Shown: positions 35,247 through 47,259, numbered from the stretch's first letter. The stretch: 64,000 nt of DNA from Coenobita brevimanus (GCA_032717465.1 CM064657.1:26511966-26575965), one strand, 5' to 3'. Notes: generated by a model not told the origin, from the letters alone. Translations and numbers: made by a program.

Positions 35247-37303
35247 GTAGGTGGGGGCGCCCATCATCCACCCACTTGGTGTGGTGATACCCTGTTTTTG
35301 GGGGGTAGCTCCACATTGAGCAGTATGCCACATGATTTCCTGTAAACCAGGAAATCACTTACAACGCTGGGTGGTAACCTTATAACCTATCAACACGTGT
35401 TCTCTATGTGAAAACAAGTGTCTTGGTGGAGGATTAGTGCCCCTCCCCAGGAAAACAACTAACTAAAAATACGAACATGAAGCCTTGGACCAGGACTGAC
35501 CAAAAGATGACGACTCAGGACTGAACAGAGGACTTGGTGCGGATAACTACATGGAATGTAAGAGGTGCGAATGATGAGGTGAAAGAGAGAGCTTGTACAG
35601 GTGCTTGATGGAGCGAAAGTGGACGTATGTGGATTAACTGAAATTAAATGGAGAGGTGGGAGCATGAGAGAATGGGAGTATGGATGGGGTATATGTGCAG
35701 GAGTAGGTGAGAATGAGAGGACAAAAGGAGCAGTGTGTATTGTTGTGAGTAACAGGTGGAAGAAAAACATAAGAGAGTATGGATCAGTTGGCATATGGAT
35801 TGTGTGGGTAAGACTTAAAGTTGGACTACAAGTGTGGGTGATCATGTGTGTGTATGCGTCAATGCAAGATTGTGTAAGCAGAGTGAGAGAAGAGTTCTGG
35901 ACAAATGTGGAAGCGTCCTTGGAAAAGTTTGAAACGAATGAGAAACTGTTCTTGATTGGAGATATGAATGGAAAAGTAGGGACTGTGAAGGTGGATGGAG
36001 TAGTTGGTGAGTAGGGTGTGCCTACAGAGGTGGATGAGAATGGCAGTGCCTTAATGAACATCTGTGCTGGGAGGGGGTTGGTGATAGCTAATACCCTCTT
36101 CAGGCACAAAATGATCCACAGGTATACATGGCAAGTGATGAGAAGGGTGGATGGTGAACTGAATGGACGGATGGCAATGACTGATTATGTGTGTGTGTGG
36201 ATGAAAGGATGAGAAGGTGTATGATGGATGCAAGAGTACACAGAGGTTGGGGGAGTGGACTTTCAGACCACCACCAAGTGGTGGTCTGAATCAGTGTCCA
36301 AATAAAATGGAGAAATAGAAGAAGAGAAGGACAGGAGGAAGTAGTTCTTACAAGGAGGGTAGAAAAGTTACAAGAGGATGGAAAAAAGGCAGAATATAAG
36401 AGGGAAGTGGAGGAACAATTGGGTAAGTACAGTTTGGAGCAGATGGGGGACGTGGAAGGTGTGTGTAAGATATTCACGGAAGAAATCTGTGCAGCATGTG
36501 AGGAGGTGAGTGGGAGGATCAAAGATGAAAGGGCATGCAGGGAACAGCATGGTGGACTGAAGAGATGAGAGAAGCTGTGGCACAAAATAAAAAAGCATAT
36601 AGTGAGTGGATGAGAAACAGGGTCGTGGAAGAAGTTGAGAGAAGGAAAAGAGAGAATTATATGTAGAGAGAAAGAGAGAGGTGAAAAGATTAGTGAGAGA
36701 GAGTAAGAAGAGTAAATGAGGAATTTGGAAGGAATTTGAGTGTAAAGTGGAGGGAATGGTAGAAAATGTTCTGGAAAGAGGTAAAGAGAGTTAGACAGGG
36801 TACCAAAAAAGTTAGCTGGGGAGTGAAAGATAAAAATGGTAGATTACTAGTGGAGAAGGGAGAAAAAGTGTGCAGATGGAGAGAACACTTCAATGAATTG
36901 TTGAATACAGAGAATGAAAGTGATGCAAATATAAGTGGGTGGGAAATGGCTGGGAGAAGGAGGGATGTGAGAAGAGAGGAAGGAATCAGTAGGATGGAAG
37001 TTGTGAAAGCAATGAAGAAAGTTAAAATGGGGAATGCCTCAGGAATTGATGAGGTGTGTGGTGAAATGCTGAAGCATGGGGGAGAGATAGTAGTAGAATG
37101 GATGTGGAAGATGTGCAGATTGGCCTAGGAGGAAGGTAGAGTCCTGGAGGATTGGAAGTCAGGTATAATTGTTCCCCTGTACAAAGGAAAAGAGGAAAAA
37201 GAAGTGTGTTGTAATCATAGGGCAATTGGCTTCTTAGTGTAATAGGAAAAGTACAGTATATGGTAGGATACTTATTGACAGAGTTAGGGAAATAACAGAG
37301 GAA

Positions 37304-37560
37304 CCATTTACTATGCTGGGTGGTAACCATATAATGTAATTATGGCACCTGGTGGTTTTGTGGGTAATTACAGCACTCCAATCGGATTGACCCGGTGAAG
37401 GTTTATATCCAAGGGTGGTTGGTGTTATTGCTCATGTAATGCCACTCAGGGATGTGTGAGGCTGGTCACTCTCATCTTAAATGTCAGGACCAAATCACCT
37501 AGCCCTGTGCTTCTACGCTTCCCATGGGGCAACATAGAATTGGATGATGGATGGACGGAT
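37304..37560 (+). mobile_element. W SINE, copy 3, 5'-truncated, nested in RTE-2
   Basis: Starts CCATTTACTATGCTGGGTGG, includes the tRNA-like block and ends GGATGATGGATGGACGGAT. RTE-2 resumes at GAATTAGTTGGAGAAGAACA. GAA occurs on both sides, too short to call a duplication. Confidence 0.78.
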
Positions 37561-37884
37561 GAATTAGTTGGAGAAGAACAGGGAGGTTTCAGGAAGGGAA
37601 GAGGTTGTGTAGATCAGATATTCATTCTTACTTCCTTCGTGGAAAAGTTTCTAGAGAAGGGAAAGAAGTTTTATGCAGCCTTCATGGATTTGGAGAAAGC
37701 ATATGACAGGGTGGATAGACAAGGATTGTGGAAAGTATTAAGAATATATGGAGTAGATGGGAAATTGTTGAATGCTGCCAAGAGTATGTGTGAGGGTGCC
37801 AAGGCTGCAGTGCGTGTGGATGATGAACTGAGTGAATTTTTCTATTTGAAGGTTGGACTGAAACAAGGATGTGTCATGTTTCCA

Positions 37885-38222
37885 TGGTTGTTCAATCTGT
37901 ATATGGATGGGGTTATAAAAGATATACAACGTAGGGCAGTGGATGTTGGAGTGGCCCTAGTGAGAGAGAACAGTGTTTGCAAACTCCCTGTACTCTTGTT
38001 TGCAGATGATACTTTGTTGTTGAGTGAAGACGAAGGGGAGCTGCAAGGCTTGGTGGTTGTTCAATCTGTATATGGATGGGGTTATAAAAGATATACAACG
38101 TAGGGCAGTGGATGTTGGAGTGGCCCTAGTGAGAGAGGGCAGTGTTTGGAAACTCCCTGTACTGTTGTTTGCAGATGATATTGTGTTGTTGAGTGAAGAC
38201 GAAGGGGAGCTGCAAGGCTTGG
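37885..38222 (+). repeat. 169-bp direct tandem duplication inside RTE-2
   Basis: Units 37885-38053 and 38054-38222 both start TGGTTGTTCAATCTGTATAT and contain the FADD catalytic box. The length is not a multiple of three, so the frame shifts: one ORF ends at 38103 and another starts in the second unit. Confidence 0.88.
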
Positions 38223-38953
38223 TGGATGAGTTTGGGAGAGTGTGTAAGAAACGGAATCTAAAGGTGAATGTAGGGAAAAGTAAAGTTATGGTCTTTGAGA
38301 GAAGTAAAGTTAGTGAATGTACAGTGAGACTGGATGGGGAGGAAACAGAGAACTTGAGTGCATTTAAGTACTTGGGTAGGTAGTGTGATGAGTAAGGATG
38401 GAAGATCAGAGGGTGGAGTGCTTGAAAGGGTGCAGCAGGGAAGAAAGGTTGCTGGCTCCTTAAAAGCAGTGATAAGAAATAAGGAAGTGAGCATGGAAGT
38501 CAAAACGCTACTACACGACAGTATGTTATACCAACTCTAACGTATGGAAGTGAAGCTTGGACCTTGTTGGACGGACACAAGTCAAGAGTGAGAGCAGTGG
38601 AAATGAGTTATTTGAGAGGAGCATGTAGAGTCACATGGAGAGACAGGCTGACAAATGAGGAAGTGAAGGAGCAGTGTGGTGTGGATGTGGATGTGATAGG
38701 AAGCATTAGGAGAAACACATTAAGGTGGTTTGGCCATGTGGAGAGGATGGAGAGTGAGAGACTGACGAGGAGAGTATATGTGAGTGAGGTGGAGGCAGAG
38801 GATGAGATGGAGGGATGGAGTGGAGAGGTATATGAGAGAGGGGGGTGTGATCTGGGAACAGGGCAGTGAAATGGCGGGGAACAGAGCGACATGGAGACAA
38901 TTTGTTTGTGGCCACCCCTTACGGGATTAAGGCGTCTGGCAATAGATATACCG

Positions 38954-39000
<47 letters not shown>

Positions 39001-39005
39001 TTTGT

Positions 39006-42000
39006 GTGGTGGTTGGAGTGCCCATCATCCACTCTCTCAATGTAGGGATGCCTTGTGGTCTATACACTGAGTGACAAGCCAAATGGATGGTTTCCTGTAT
39101 CCAGGAAACCATTTAATTCGCTGAGTGATAACCATATAACCGGTGTTTTTGGCCAGGTTAGGTGTGTCCCAGATTCCTCTATCTAAAATCACTTATATGG
39201 CAGCTGTTTCGGAGAGCCTTGGAGGACCCAATACCTGCCCATGGCCCCAACCAAATAGGTAGATTAGCATGGCCATGTGGAATGTGAGAGGCGTGAATGA
39301 GGAAAGCAAGAGGGTGAAAGTGGTGAATGTGTTCAATAGTGCGAGATATGCCGTGATGGCACTGTGTGAAACAATGATGAAAGGGTGTGAAGTGGAGGAG
39401 TGGGAGGGTGTGAAATGTGTAAGATCGGGCATGAATGGGTGAGGAAGATGCAAGGAAGGCGTTGCTTTGTTGATTAATAAGGTGTGGCGGAGTGGAATGA
39501 GAGATTACAAATGTGTCAACTCAAGATGTATGTATGCCATGTTCAAGACTGAGAAAGTGAAAGTGGAAGTCATTGTAGCATATGCACCGTGTGATGACAG
39601 GAGAGAGAGAGAGCGAGACAGGTTTTGGGATAAGCTGGATGAAGCAGTGGGAGAAATGCCCAGGAGCTACAAAGTGATCGTAATTGGCAATGAGAATGGA
39701 AGAGTAGGCACTGGTCCCAAGGATAACATAATGGGTTGTAATGGAATACTAGGAGAAAATGATAATGGGAAGCAACTGAAGGATATGTGCTAAGAGAGGA
39801 GGTTGTGCATTTGAACTTGTATTTCAAACACAAAGATGCACAGAAATATACATGGTATAAAGGGAATGGGGATCATGTTGAAAGTAGCCTGATTGATTAC
39901 ACGCTTGATGAGAGGTCAGTGCTGGGAATGGTTGCTGATACGAGGGCCATAAGAGGACGATGTGGAGGTCTGTCAGATCATATGATTGTGGTATGTAAGA
40001 TCAAGCTGAGAGGAGAGAGGTGGACCAGGAGAGAGAGAGAGGGGCAGTCAGGGAGAAAGACTGAAAGTCAAGAAGCTGAGGATCAAAGAAATGGCAAATG
40101 AATATATAACCAAAATGGGAGAGGAGTTATAATCAGTGAACTGGAATGAAATTAATCTGGACAGCCTGTGGAATGCATATAGGGATTGCTTTGTTAGAAA
40201 TGCTAAAGCAGTGTGTGGTTTGGCAGGAGTAAAAACAAAGAAGAAAGGTATGGCATGGTGGGATGAAGAGGTTAAGAGAACAGGGGGAGAAAAACAGGAA
40301 GAAGTGGCTACAATGGTTACAGGACAGGGGTTCAACTGAAATAAGAACTGAATATACTGAGAGCAACAACCATGTAAAGAGACTAGTGAAGTGGAAAAAG
40401 AAGGAGGTAAATAATGATCTAGGAAGATAAATGAATCCAAACTACTCTGAAGATAGGAAGTTATTCTGTAAAGAGGTGCAGAAATGTTGAAGTGACAGTG
40501 GAAAGAAATGTGGTGGTGTGAAAGATGTAGGTGGCAAATTATTAACCCATGGGGATGAAGTAAGGACCAAATGGAAAGAATATTTAAAAAGTTTTATAAA
40601 TGAGAACAGAGAGAGCAGGGCCATTGTAAACAAGATTGATTTTGGGGATGTGCAGAGAACGAATGCAGTGCCAGGAAACGTGACCCTCGCACAGGTGAAG
40701 AGTGCTGTGAAGTAGCTGAAAAATGGGAAGGCAGCTAGGGTTGATGAGGTGTATAGAGAGATGATTAAATGTAGTGAACAACGAGGAAGAAGTTTTTTTT
40801 TTTTTTTTTTTAATGTGAGCAAGAAGGAACCAAAGGCCGCGGGCCCGCAATCATTGTTCTTTCCAAGAGAAAAACAAAATACAAGAGAGAGCCAAGTTCA
40901 AGATCCGATCATTTTGTGAAGCCTGGACACACTGCGTCTGAAAGACTGGAGATCATAGGAAGCAGGATATACAGACAGAGGGAGAAAGTTCCAGAGTTGA
41001 CCTGTTGTATAAATGAAGGACTGGGAGTAACGGTTAACTTTTGCACTAGAGAGTTGGACAGAAAAGGGATGAGAGTTTGCTGCAAGACGGGTGCCACGCG
41101 CCCGTTGTAGAGGTGGAGGAATGCATGCAGACATTTCAGAGGAGCAGTGACCATTGAAGTGGCGATATAAAAGAGATAAAGATGCAACAATGTGGCGAAG
41201 AGACAAAGGTTGAAGGGAGTCAGTAAGAGGAGGAGAGTTAATGAGACAAAAAGCCTTTGACTCCACCCTACTGAGAAGAGGTGTATGTGGGGAGCCTCCC
41301 CACACATGAGAGTTGTACTCCGCACAGGGGCGGATGAAACCCCTGTATAGAGTCAACAATTGTGCAGGGGTAAAGAAGTAACGGAGTCGGCTTAGCACAC
41401 CCAATCTCTTGGAAGCAGATTTTACAAGAGTTGTAATATGATCTTTCCAAGATAGGTCCCGAATAAATGAAACCCCATGCACATTCAAGGATGATGCAGG
41501 ATTAAGCTGAATATTATTAAACGTTAGTAGATATACCTATGGAAGATTTTGTTGGGTTGATAGGTCTTTGATGCATTAAAAACAACCAGATTATTTCTAC
41601 CCCAGTCAGAGATATGAGCCAAGTCAGACATTAGGCGTGCCATAGCCTCATCCCTTGTTTATTGAAGTAACTGCTGAGATGGATGTTGCAGGAACCAAAT
41701 GGAAAGGTGAAGGGTGGAGTCATCAGCGTATGAGTGAATAGGGTTAGATGTACAGCTTAGAAGGTCATTGATGAATAAAAGGGAGAGTTGGTGATAGGAC
41801 AGAGCCTTGAGGAACACCACTGTTGATAGATCAAGGAGAAAAACGATGGCTTGTTGGAAATGTGTAAGATGGCATGGATGAGTGAAACTGTGCCAGCAGA
41901 GTGAAAAAAGGCTGTGATTGTACCCCTGTACAAAAATAATTGTAAGCGAAGTGAGTGCAAGAATAATCGTGGCATAAGTTTATTGAGTATTGCAGGGATG

Positions 42001-42575
42001 GTATATGGAAGAATTATTATACAGAAAGTAAGAGAGATACCAGAAGTCCTAATAAGTGATGAACATTGTAGCTTTAGGAGTGGCAGAGGATGTGTGGATC
42101 AAATATCTGTAGTGAGACAGATAGTGGAGAAGGCTTAGGAGAAGGACTGTAAGTTGTTTATGGCATTCATGGATCTGGAAAAAGCATACGACAAAGTAGA
42201 CAAAAAAGGACTGAGGAAGGTGTAGATAGTAAGCTGCTAGGTGCTGACAAGAGTTGTTATGAAGCTGGTGAAACATGTGTAAAGGTTAATGGGCATGTAA
42301 GTGAATGGTTCACGACTGGTGTGGGCATGTGACAAGGATGTGTGATGTCCCCATGGTTGTTCAATATCTATATATGGATGGGGTTATGAAAGATGGAAAA
42401 ACATGAGTAATGGAGAGGAGGATGGCATTGGTAATGAATGGTGATGGATGGAATATCTCAAATTTGCTATATGCTGCTGATGCAGTACTACTTACAAATA
42501 CTGGACAAGAACTTGGTAGGTTAGTGCAAAGTTTTGCTGATGTCTATAAGCGTCGTGCCCTGAGAGTAAATATAC
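39006..42575 (+). mobile_element. RTE-6 LINE with V head, interrupted by J5
   Basis: The V head is 39006-39141 (GTGGTGGTTGGAGTGCCCAT to GATAACCATATAACC). The endonuclease starts at 39270 (AMWNVRGVNEESKRVKVV) and has IVAYAPCDDRRERERDRF and VIGNENGRVG, where GDxN reads GNEN. The linker is at 40136-40339 and KNGKAARVDEVYREMIKCSE near 40720. J5 interrupts at 40795-41850; RTE-6 then continues with MCKMAWMSETVPAE, AVIVPLYKNN and MAFMDLEKAYDKVD. The catalytic box is LLYAADAVLL, with Ala in place of the first Asp. Multiple stops are present. Confidence 0.75.
40795..41850 (-). mobile_element. J5 LINE 3' fragment nested in RTE-6
   Basis: The poly(A) tail appears as a T run at 40795-40812. The frame 40898-41488 on the minus strand encodes SWKDHITTLVKSASKRLGVL, TPAQLLTLYRGFIRP and SRVESKAFCLINSPPLTDSL, the C-terminal region of a Jockey-like reverse transcriptase. 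Broken frames up to 41850 extend back to the GVPQGSVLSP region. The element stops at ACGATGGC compared with the copy at 56485-58480. No clear target duplication is visible. Confidence 0.82.
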
Positions 42576-43250
42576 ATCCTTTCGGGCTCTATGCTTGGCT
42601 GCCAAGTACAGTACTCCTGTTACCACCCCCTTCCCATTCCCTATGCATCCTTTTTTCTAACAGCAGCTTCTATTCCCTCATCCTCCCACCGCATTACCTC
42701 ATGTCTTGGTGGGCCCTTTGTTCAGCCACAAACCAAATCAGTAATCCTGTGAGCTCTGCATTGCTCATTTACACTTCTGTCTATGGTCCCATGCTCAGCT
42801 ACCACCCTACTCATCTCATTATAGAAGGCATCCATTGCACCTTGGCTTTCACCTTCCATACTTTCCTCCTGGGAACATGGGCCCTTTTCTTCACAAACCA
42901 CGTCTTCATTATCATGTCATGTATCAGTACTTTGTGTTGCTGCACACACTCTTCGCCCCTGTAACCTTTACATCATTTACTTGTCTCCTATTGGCCTCCT
43001 GACCAGGAAATACAATGAACTGGCTACTATTACACCCACATTCATACATAGCCAGTCTACCCTCTCTTTTCCTAAAGCCTGTAATACACACAACCATGCT
43101 CATTGCTTCACCAAACCCTAGTATCCTCTCACCCTCTGCATTCCTCATACCATATGTGCATCCCCCATGAACACCTTCATATCCTTATGCAGCTGCACCC
43201 AAATGGCCATTAATATCTCTTTCCAAAACTAAAATTTCATCATCCTTCAT
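42576..43250 (-). mobile_element. RTE-1 LINE internal fragment
   Basis: Matches the endonuclease C-terminus and linker of the copy at 15401-18876 (corresponding to about 17370-18060), for example MRNAEGERILGFGEAMSMVV at 43090-43148. Both ends are truncated, so it is a deletion remnant rather than a normal 3'-anchored insertion. It abuts RTE-6. Confidence 0.75.
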
Positions 43251-43330
43251 GAGTGGGCAGCTATATATTATTTGACATGGGTGATCAACTTCTCTCGATC
43301 TACTGCTGGAAGGCTGCAATTCAATTTACA

Positions 43331-43730
43331 TTTTTTTTTTTTTTCATCATCCAATCCTACGTTGCCCTATGACGAGCGTAAAAGCCTGGGGCTAGGCAAG
43401 TTGGTCCTGACATCTAAGATAAGAGTGACCAGCCTCACTCATCCCTAAGTGGCAATATGTGAGCAATAAACCCCAACCAACCCTTGGATATAAACCTTCA
43501 TCGGCTGAATCCAACTGGAGCTCTGTAATTACTCACTAAACCACCAGGCACCAAAACTTGGTTATATGGTTACCACCCAGCGTAGTAAATGGTTTCCTCG
43601 TATATAGGAAACCATCTGGCTTGTCACTCAGTGCAGAGTCACCCACAGGCAGAAGGAAGAGGAAAGAATGAAGGAAAGAAAGACAGAAGAGGGAGTATAA
43701 AGTCACGCGTAGGCAGAAGGACGAGGAAAG
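43331..43730 (-). mobile_element. W SINE, copy 4, with 13-bp target duplication
   Basis: The tail is an A run (T run at 43331-43343) after GGATGATG. It is flanked by perfect duplications AATTCAATTTACA at 43318-43330 and 43731-43743. The right duplication overlaps the first bases of the Z element at 43742, showing that Z was present first. The head is truncated within the pyrimidine-rich stretch. This is direct proof that W moves by retroposition. Confidence 0.9.
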
Positions 43731-43741
43731 AATTCAATTTA

Positions 43742-44833
43742 CAGTAATCCCTCCAATATCCGATGTAATAGAGCAAAAGGCATGTCCGGATAGTGATCCT
43801 GTCCGGATATTGGGTCCCAGCCTCCTGGACTTGTACTTAAGGACCCTAACTCAGAAAAACACCTATACAACTCCCTCTGGACATGCATTGCACCTATTTA
43901 AGACTCAAATCACACCAATAAGGGACATAAAAGACTGAAATAAATGGAAAAGAACCATAAAATGAGGTTTTAGAGGTGAGTTTATACAATATTAAACATT
44001 CTGCCTACTTACAACAAGTCCCTGGCTCCTGGACTGGTTTGAACCGCCAGTTTGCAGTCCACAGTTAATCCTTTGCACTCTAAATTCTAATTTCTTAACA
44101 CTGCACAACACTGTAAATTCCCGTATGTTCTAGTGGCGAGGTATTGCAGTTTATTCACTGTTTATTTACAAAAAACGAGCACCTGTGGCTTGCATTGCTA
44201 TAAGCATCTGCTCTCAATCGGAGTTAGGTTGTGACTGTTGATGATGGCGGGGTAACAGAGTTGCCAGATCGCAATGGCCACATTACCAAACTCCTCAATT
44301 TTCATTACCAATTTTAACTTTCATTACCAAATTTGTAAAGCTAGCATCTATTCTTCACTAATTATATACACAAGTGGAAATACATGTAATCATTCTTCTT
44401 ATAATTAACAGCATGTTGATTATTATCACGCTATACAGGCTACCAAACTAATCAGAGAGAGCAAACAATCCACCATCTCCATCCTGTGTATCCTCATACA
44501 TGTGAAAAATCCATTTGGTATTGTATTATTCTGACTGATTACCAAACGAATTTTTCATTACCAAATTGGCCCACATTTGGTAATGAAAAATACCAAATGG
44601 CAACCCTGACAGGGGAGGGGGGAGGGGGGAGGAAGGAAGGGTGAAGGGATCATGGTGTAACAGCTGTTCGGCGCCATATGGCAATTTCAAATTACGAGTG
44701 GGAAAAAAAGTCAGATTTTTTTGATTTTCTTGTGTTTTTTGGCCCATTTTGGGAATACTGGATCCCGGGACAAAAATGTCTGGTTATTGGGGATGTCTGG
44801 AAAATGGGCATCTGGATATTACAGGGATTACAG
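43742..44833 (-). mobile_element. Z-family pogo-like element, uninterrupted copy
   Basis: Starts CAGTAATCCCTCCAATATCC, ends GGATATTACAGGGATTACAG and is flanked by TA (43740-43741 and 44834-44835). About 1.09 kb; the best reference copy in the window for the family. It holds the GGTAATGAAAA inverted blocks near 44280-44600 and no coding frame. Confidence 0.8.
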
Positions 44834-45041
44834 TACTATAATTTCCTGCGATCTGAAAGACTATTTCCTCCCCTTATCCTAAGCTCTCTCTTGGCACTGA
44901 AAGACAGCAAGATAAAAAAAAAATTATGACTACAGGTAAAGATGGGGAAATGATGGATGACCAAGAAATCGAGTAAAGAGAGAGTTGATATTGAATGATG
45001 AAAACCAAAATGACTGGGCAGTTTTATAAAATCAAGCAAAC

Positions 45042-45277
45042 CTTGATGAATGGTAGACAAGATGAAGTCCTGTGCCTGGGATGCTGAGACTCTCCTGGAC
45101 AACTTGAGATTCCGTGAGAATAGCTGAACGTTCTGGGCAGCCACCCTGGAAGCCGTGCTTCCAAGTGGCTAAGACCACTGGCTTGAGGGCATCATAGTTG
45201 TGGTCAGGACAAGGAAAAGGTGGTGGAGGGGGAACTACTTCAGCCATTGTCATCACTATGGTGTTTGTCACTACAAT
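45042..45277 (-). CDS. Ten-m/Ten-a: Teneurin coding exon (exon B of this window)
   Basis: A 236-nt minus-strand exon. The acceptor ACTTTTCAG precedes 45277; the donor GTTTGC follows 45042. It encodes IVVTNTIVMTMAEVV, a short proline run, CPDHNYDALKPVVLATWKHG, GGCPERSAILTESQVVQESL and IPGTGLHLVYHSS, the conserved teneurin segment between the EGF/cysteine-rich region and the beta-propeller. It starts in phase 0, following exon A (PWNE), and ends with AG of an Arg codon completed by exon C. The reading frame is clean. This is extracellular sequence of a cell-adhesion receptor. The donor is not the strongest consensus (GTTTGC), but frame and homology leave little alternative. Confidence 0.94.
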
Positions 45278-45477
45278 CTGAAAAGTGTGTTTTATCTTCA
45301 GTTGCAACATTTATCACTCATAAAATTATGGAAGAGGTTACAGAAGGACCTCTCACATTTAGTACAATCAACATACACAGCATACCTAAATTTAAGATTT
45401 GGCGGCTAGATTATGCATTCTTAATCTGGCAATGTTGTTCTCCTCTGTTACTCTATTTATCTATCTATTTATATGTA
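45278..45477. other. Intronic sequence next to exon B
   Basis: About 200 bp of intron between exon B and the mariner-like element. Apart from the pyrimidine tract of the acceptor, nothing is recognised. Confidence 0.6.
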
Positions 45478-46117
45478 CACCCATGAACCAAAGTTCCGAC
45501 ATCTCCCTGGCTGGTAAGGAGTCGAGGCCAAGGCTGATGAAAAGCTGAAAGATTGAACAGACTGGCACTGCAAATTGGTAACGAGTTTATATCTCACACT
45601 TTACAAGTACAGTACAGTATAAGCCCTGCAATCAAAGAAGACAAGTACTACAGGGATTATGTTTCTAAACTTCAACTTATTATTTGTCTGGATAATATAG
45701 GCATATATGCAGTTAGGGTAACATATTACCAAAATATGTGAAAAACATGGTTAGGATTTGACACAAGTATGGTTTATATTACATGTTAGGATTGACGTAA
45801 TGTGTTGGTAGAGCTAGAAATAATCTCTTTGTTTACAAACAAAGCACAACACCAATCAGAAAGAAATGAAAAGTTTGTCATGTAAATGCACTGTTGCAGC
45901 AATACTTATAGCAGTATGATATTCTCACAGAAAGTAAAATAGCATATTTTAAAATATTATCATACTGTAATCAACCCTGCAAATGAGGTAAGTAGGGTGG
46001 TATCCCAGGAACAGGTCCCAGCTGTATACCGGGTGGCTTGTCTGTCTGTCCATCCCCCAAATTACTCCTAGACCGTTTGACGGATTTTCACAAAAATTTC
46101 CAGCCATGTTCAGTTCG

Positions 46118-46171
<54 letters not shown>

Positions 46172-47171
46172 CTGTATATATCAGTGGTTGGTGGGGGTGC
46201 TCATCATCCACTCACTCAATGTAGTGCTGCTTTCGGGTGTCTGCCCTGTCCTCTCCTCCGTCCCTCTTTCCTTCCATCTTCTTCTATCTTTCTTTACCTC
46301 ATTCTTTCCTCGTCCTTCTGCCTACGGGTGACTTTACACTCCCTCTTCTGTCTTTTATTTCTTCATTCTTTCCTCTTTCTTCTGCCTATGGGTGATTCTA
46401 CACTGAGTGACAAGCCAAATGGCTTCCTGTACACCAGGAAACTATTTACTATGCTGGGTGGTAACCATATAACCAAATTTTGGCACCTGGTGGTTTAGTG
46501 GGTAATTATTGTGCTCCAATCGGATTGAGCTGGTGAAGGTTTATATCCAAGGAGTGTCTATCTATCTATTGCCAGATGCCATAATCCCTTAAGGGGTGGA
46601 CATTTGACTTTATTGCTCACGTAATGCCACTCAGGGATGAGTGAGGTTGGTCACTCATCTTAAATGTCAGGACCAACTGCCTAGCCCCGGGCTCCTATGC
46701 TCCTTATGGGGCAACATAGGATTGGATGATGGATGGATGGATGGATATATATATATATAAATATATAAGGTACTGTATACTGCTGGACCCCTTCTCTCTG
46801 AGTTAGCCCAACCACTGATTGTGTAGCCTACCATGGTGCTTCAAATATAATGGATATTTGAAGCTGCAGTTCAGCATTTCTACAGGATTTTCACTCATTT
46901 GTCACAACATGGTAATTTTAATTCACTCTACCTATCACATGCATGAAAAAAAAAGTCATTCAGATGCACATTACATAGACAATAGCAATAAACCTTCCCT
47001 GCTCTGTTTGTATCATTCTCTTCGAAAATTCCAGCTGTGAAGTGTGAAGCACAACCTCAGAGTCTTGTTATCAATCTGCTAAGCTAGTGTGTCTGATCGC
47101 TTAGCCTATCATTAGCCTTGGCTTCGACTTACTACCAACCAAGGGGGTGTCGGAACTTTGATTCGTGGGTG
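45478..47171. mobile_element. Mariner-like TIR element with ~60-bp inverted repeats, carrying a W SINE
   Basis: Left CACCCATGAACCAAAGTTCC, then GACATC and CTGGTAAGGAGTCGAGGCCA. The complement of the right end reads CACCCACGAATCAAAGTTCC, then GACACC and TGGTAGTAAGTCGAAGCCA. TA flanks both ends (45476-45477 and 47172-47173). About 60 bp of inverted repeat at roughly 80 percent identity by eye. There is no transposase frame, so it is a non-autonomous or badly decayed Tc1/mariner relative. Confidence 0.72.
46184..46745 (+). mobile_element. W SINE, copy 5 (clearest copy of head, tRNA-like block and tail)
   Basis: The head GTGGTTGGTGGGGGTGCTCA is followed by a pyrimidine-rich stretch, CACTGAGTGACAAGCCAAAT and GGTGGTAACCATATAACC. 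A tRNA-like block has the A-box-like TGGTTTAGTGG (46491-46501) and B-box-like GGTTTATATCC (46538-46548). The 3' region ends GGATTGGATGATGGATGG. A 43-bp RTE-2-type 3' stub (46557-46599, TCTATCTATCTATTGCCAGA onward) is inserted just after the B box. Confidence 0.82.
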
Positions 47172-47259
47172 TACCTTGCTAATGCATTATCTCTTCTTGA
47201 GAACTTCTCCACAGAGGTGTTAATTAAAAAAAAAAAAATCTCAAAAGTCATTTTGTCAT

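Larger units (their letters stand above)
35244..38950 (+). mobile_element. RTE-2 LINE with V head; long copy with nested SINE and internal duplication
   Basis: The V head occupies 35244-35387 (GTGGTAGGTGGGGGCGCCCA to GGTGGTAACCTTATAACC). It is followed by the RTE-2 5' block GGTGGAGGATTAGTGCCCCT near 35424, the endonuclease (35601-36014, FLIGDMNGKVGTVKVDG), the linker (36766-37128), the reverse transcriptase (37564-38383) and the 3' end (38564-38950). A W SINE splits it at 37304-37560 and a 169-bp tandem duplication repeats the catalytic box. The TAGA tail is nearly absent. Many frameshifts are present. Confidence 0.82.

Noticed and set aside
40790..40815. T run at 40795 as a terminator or simple repeat
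   Set aside because: It is the poly(A) tail of J5 seen on the opposite strand.
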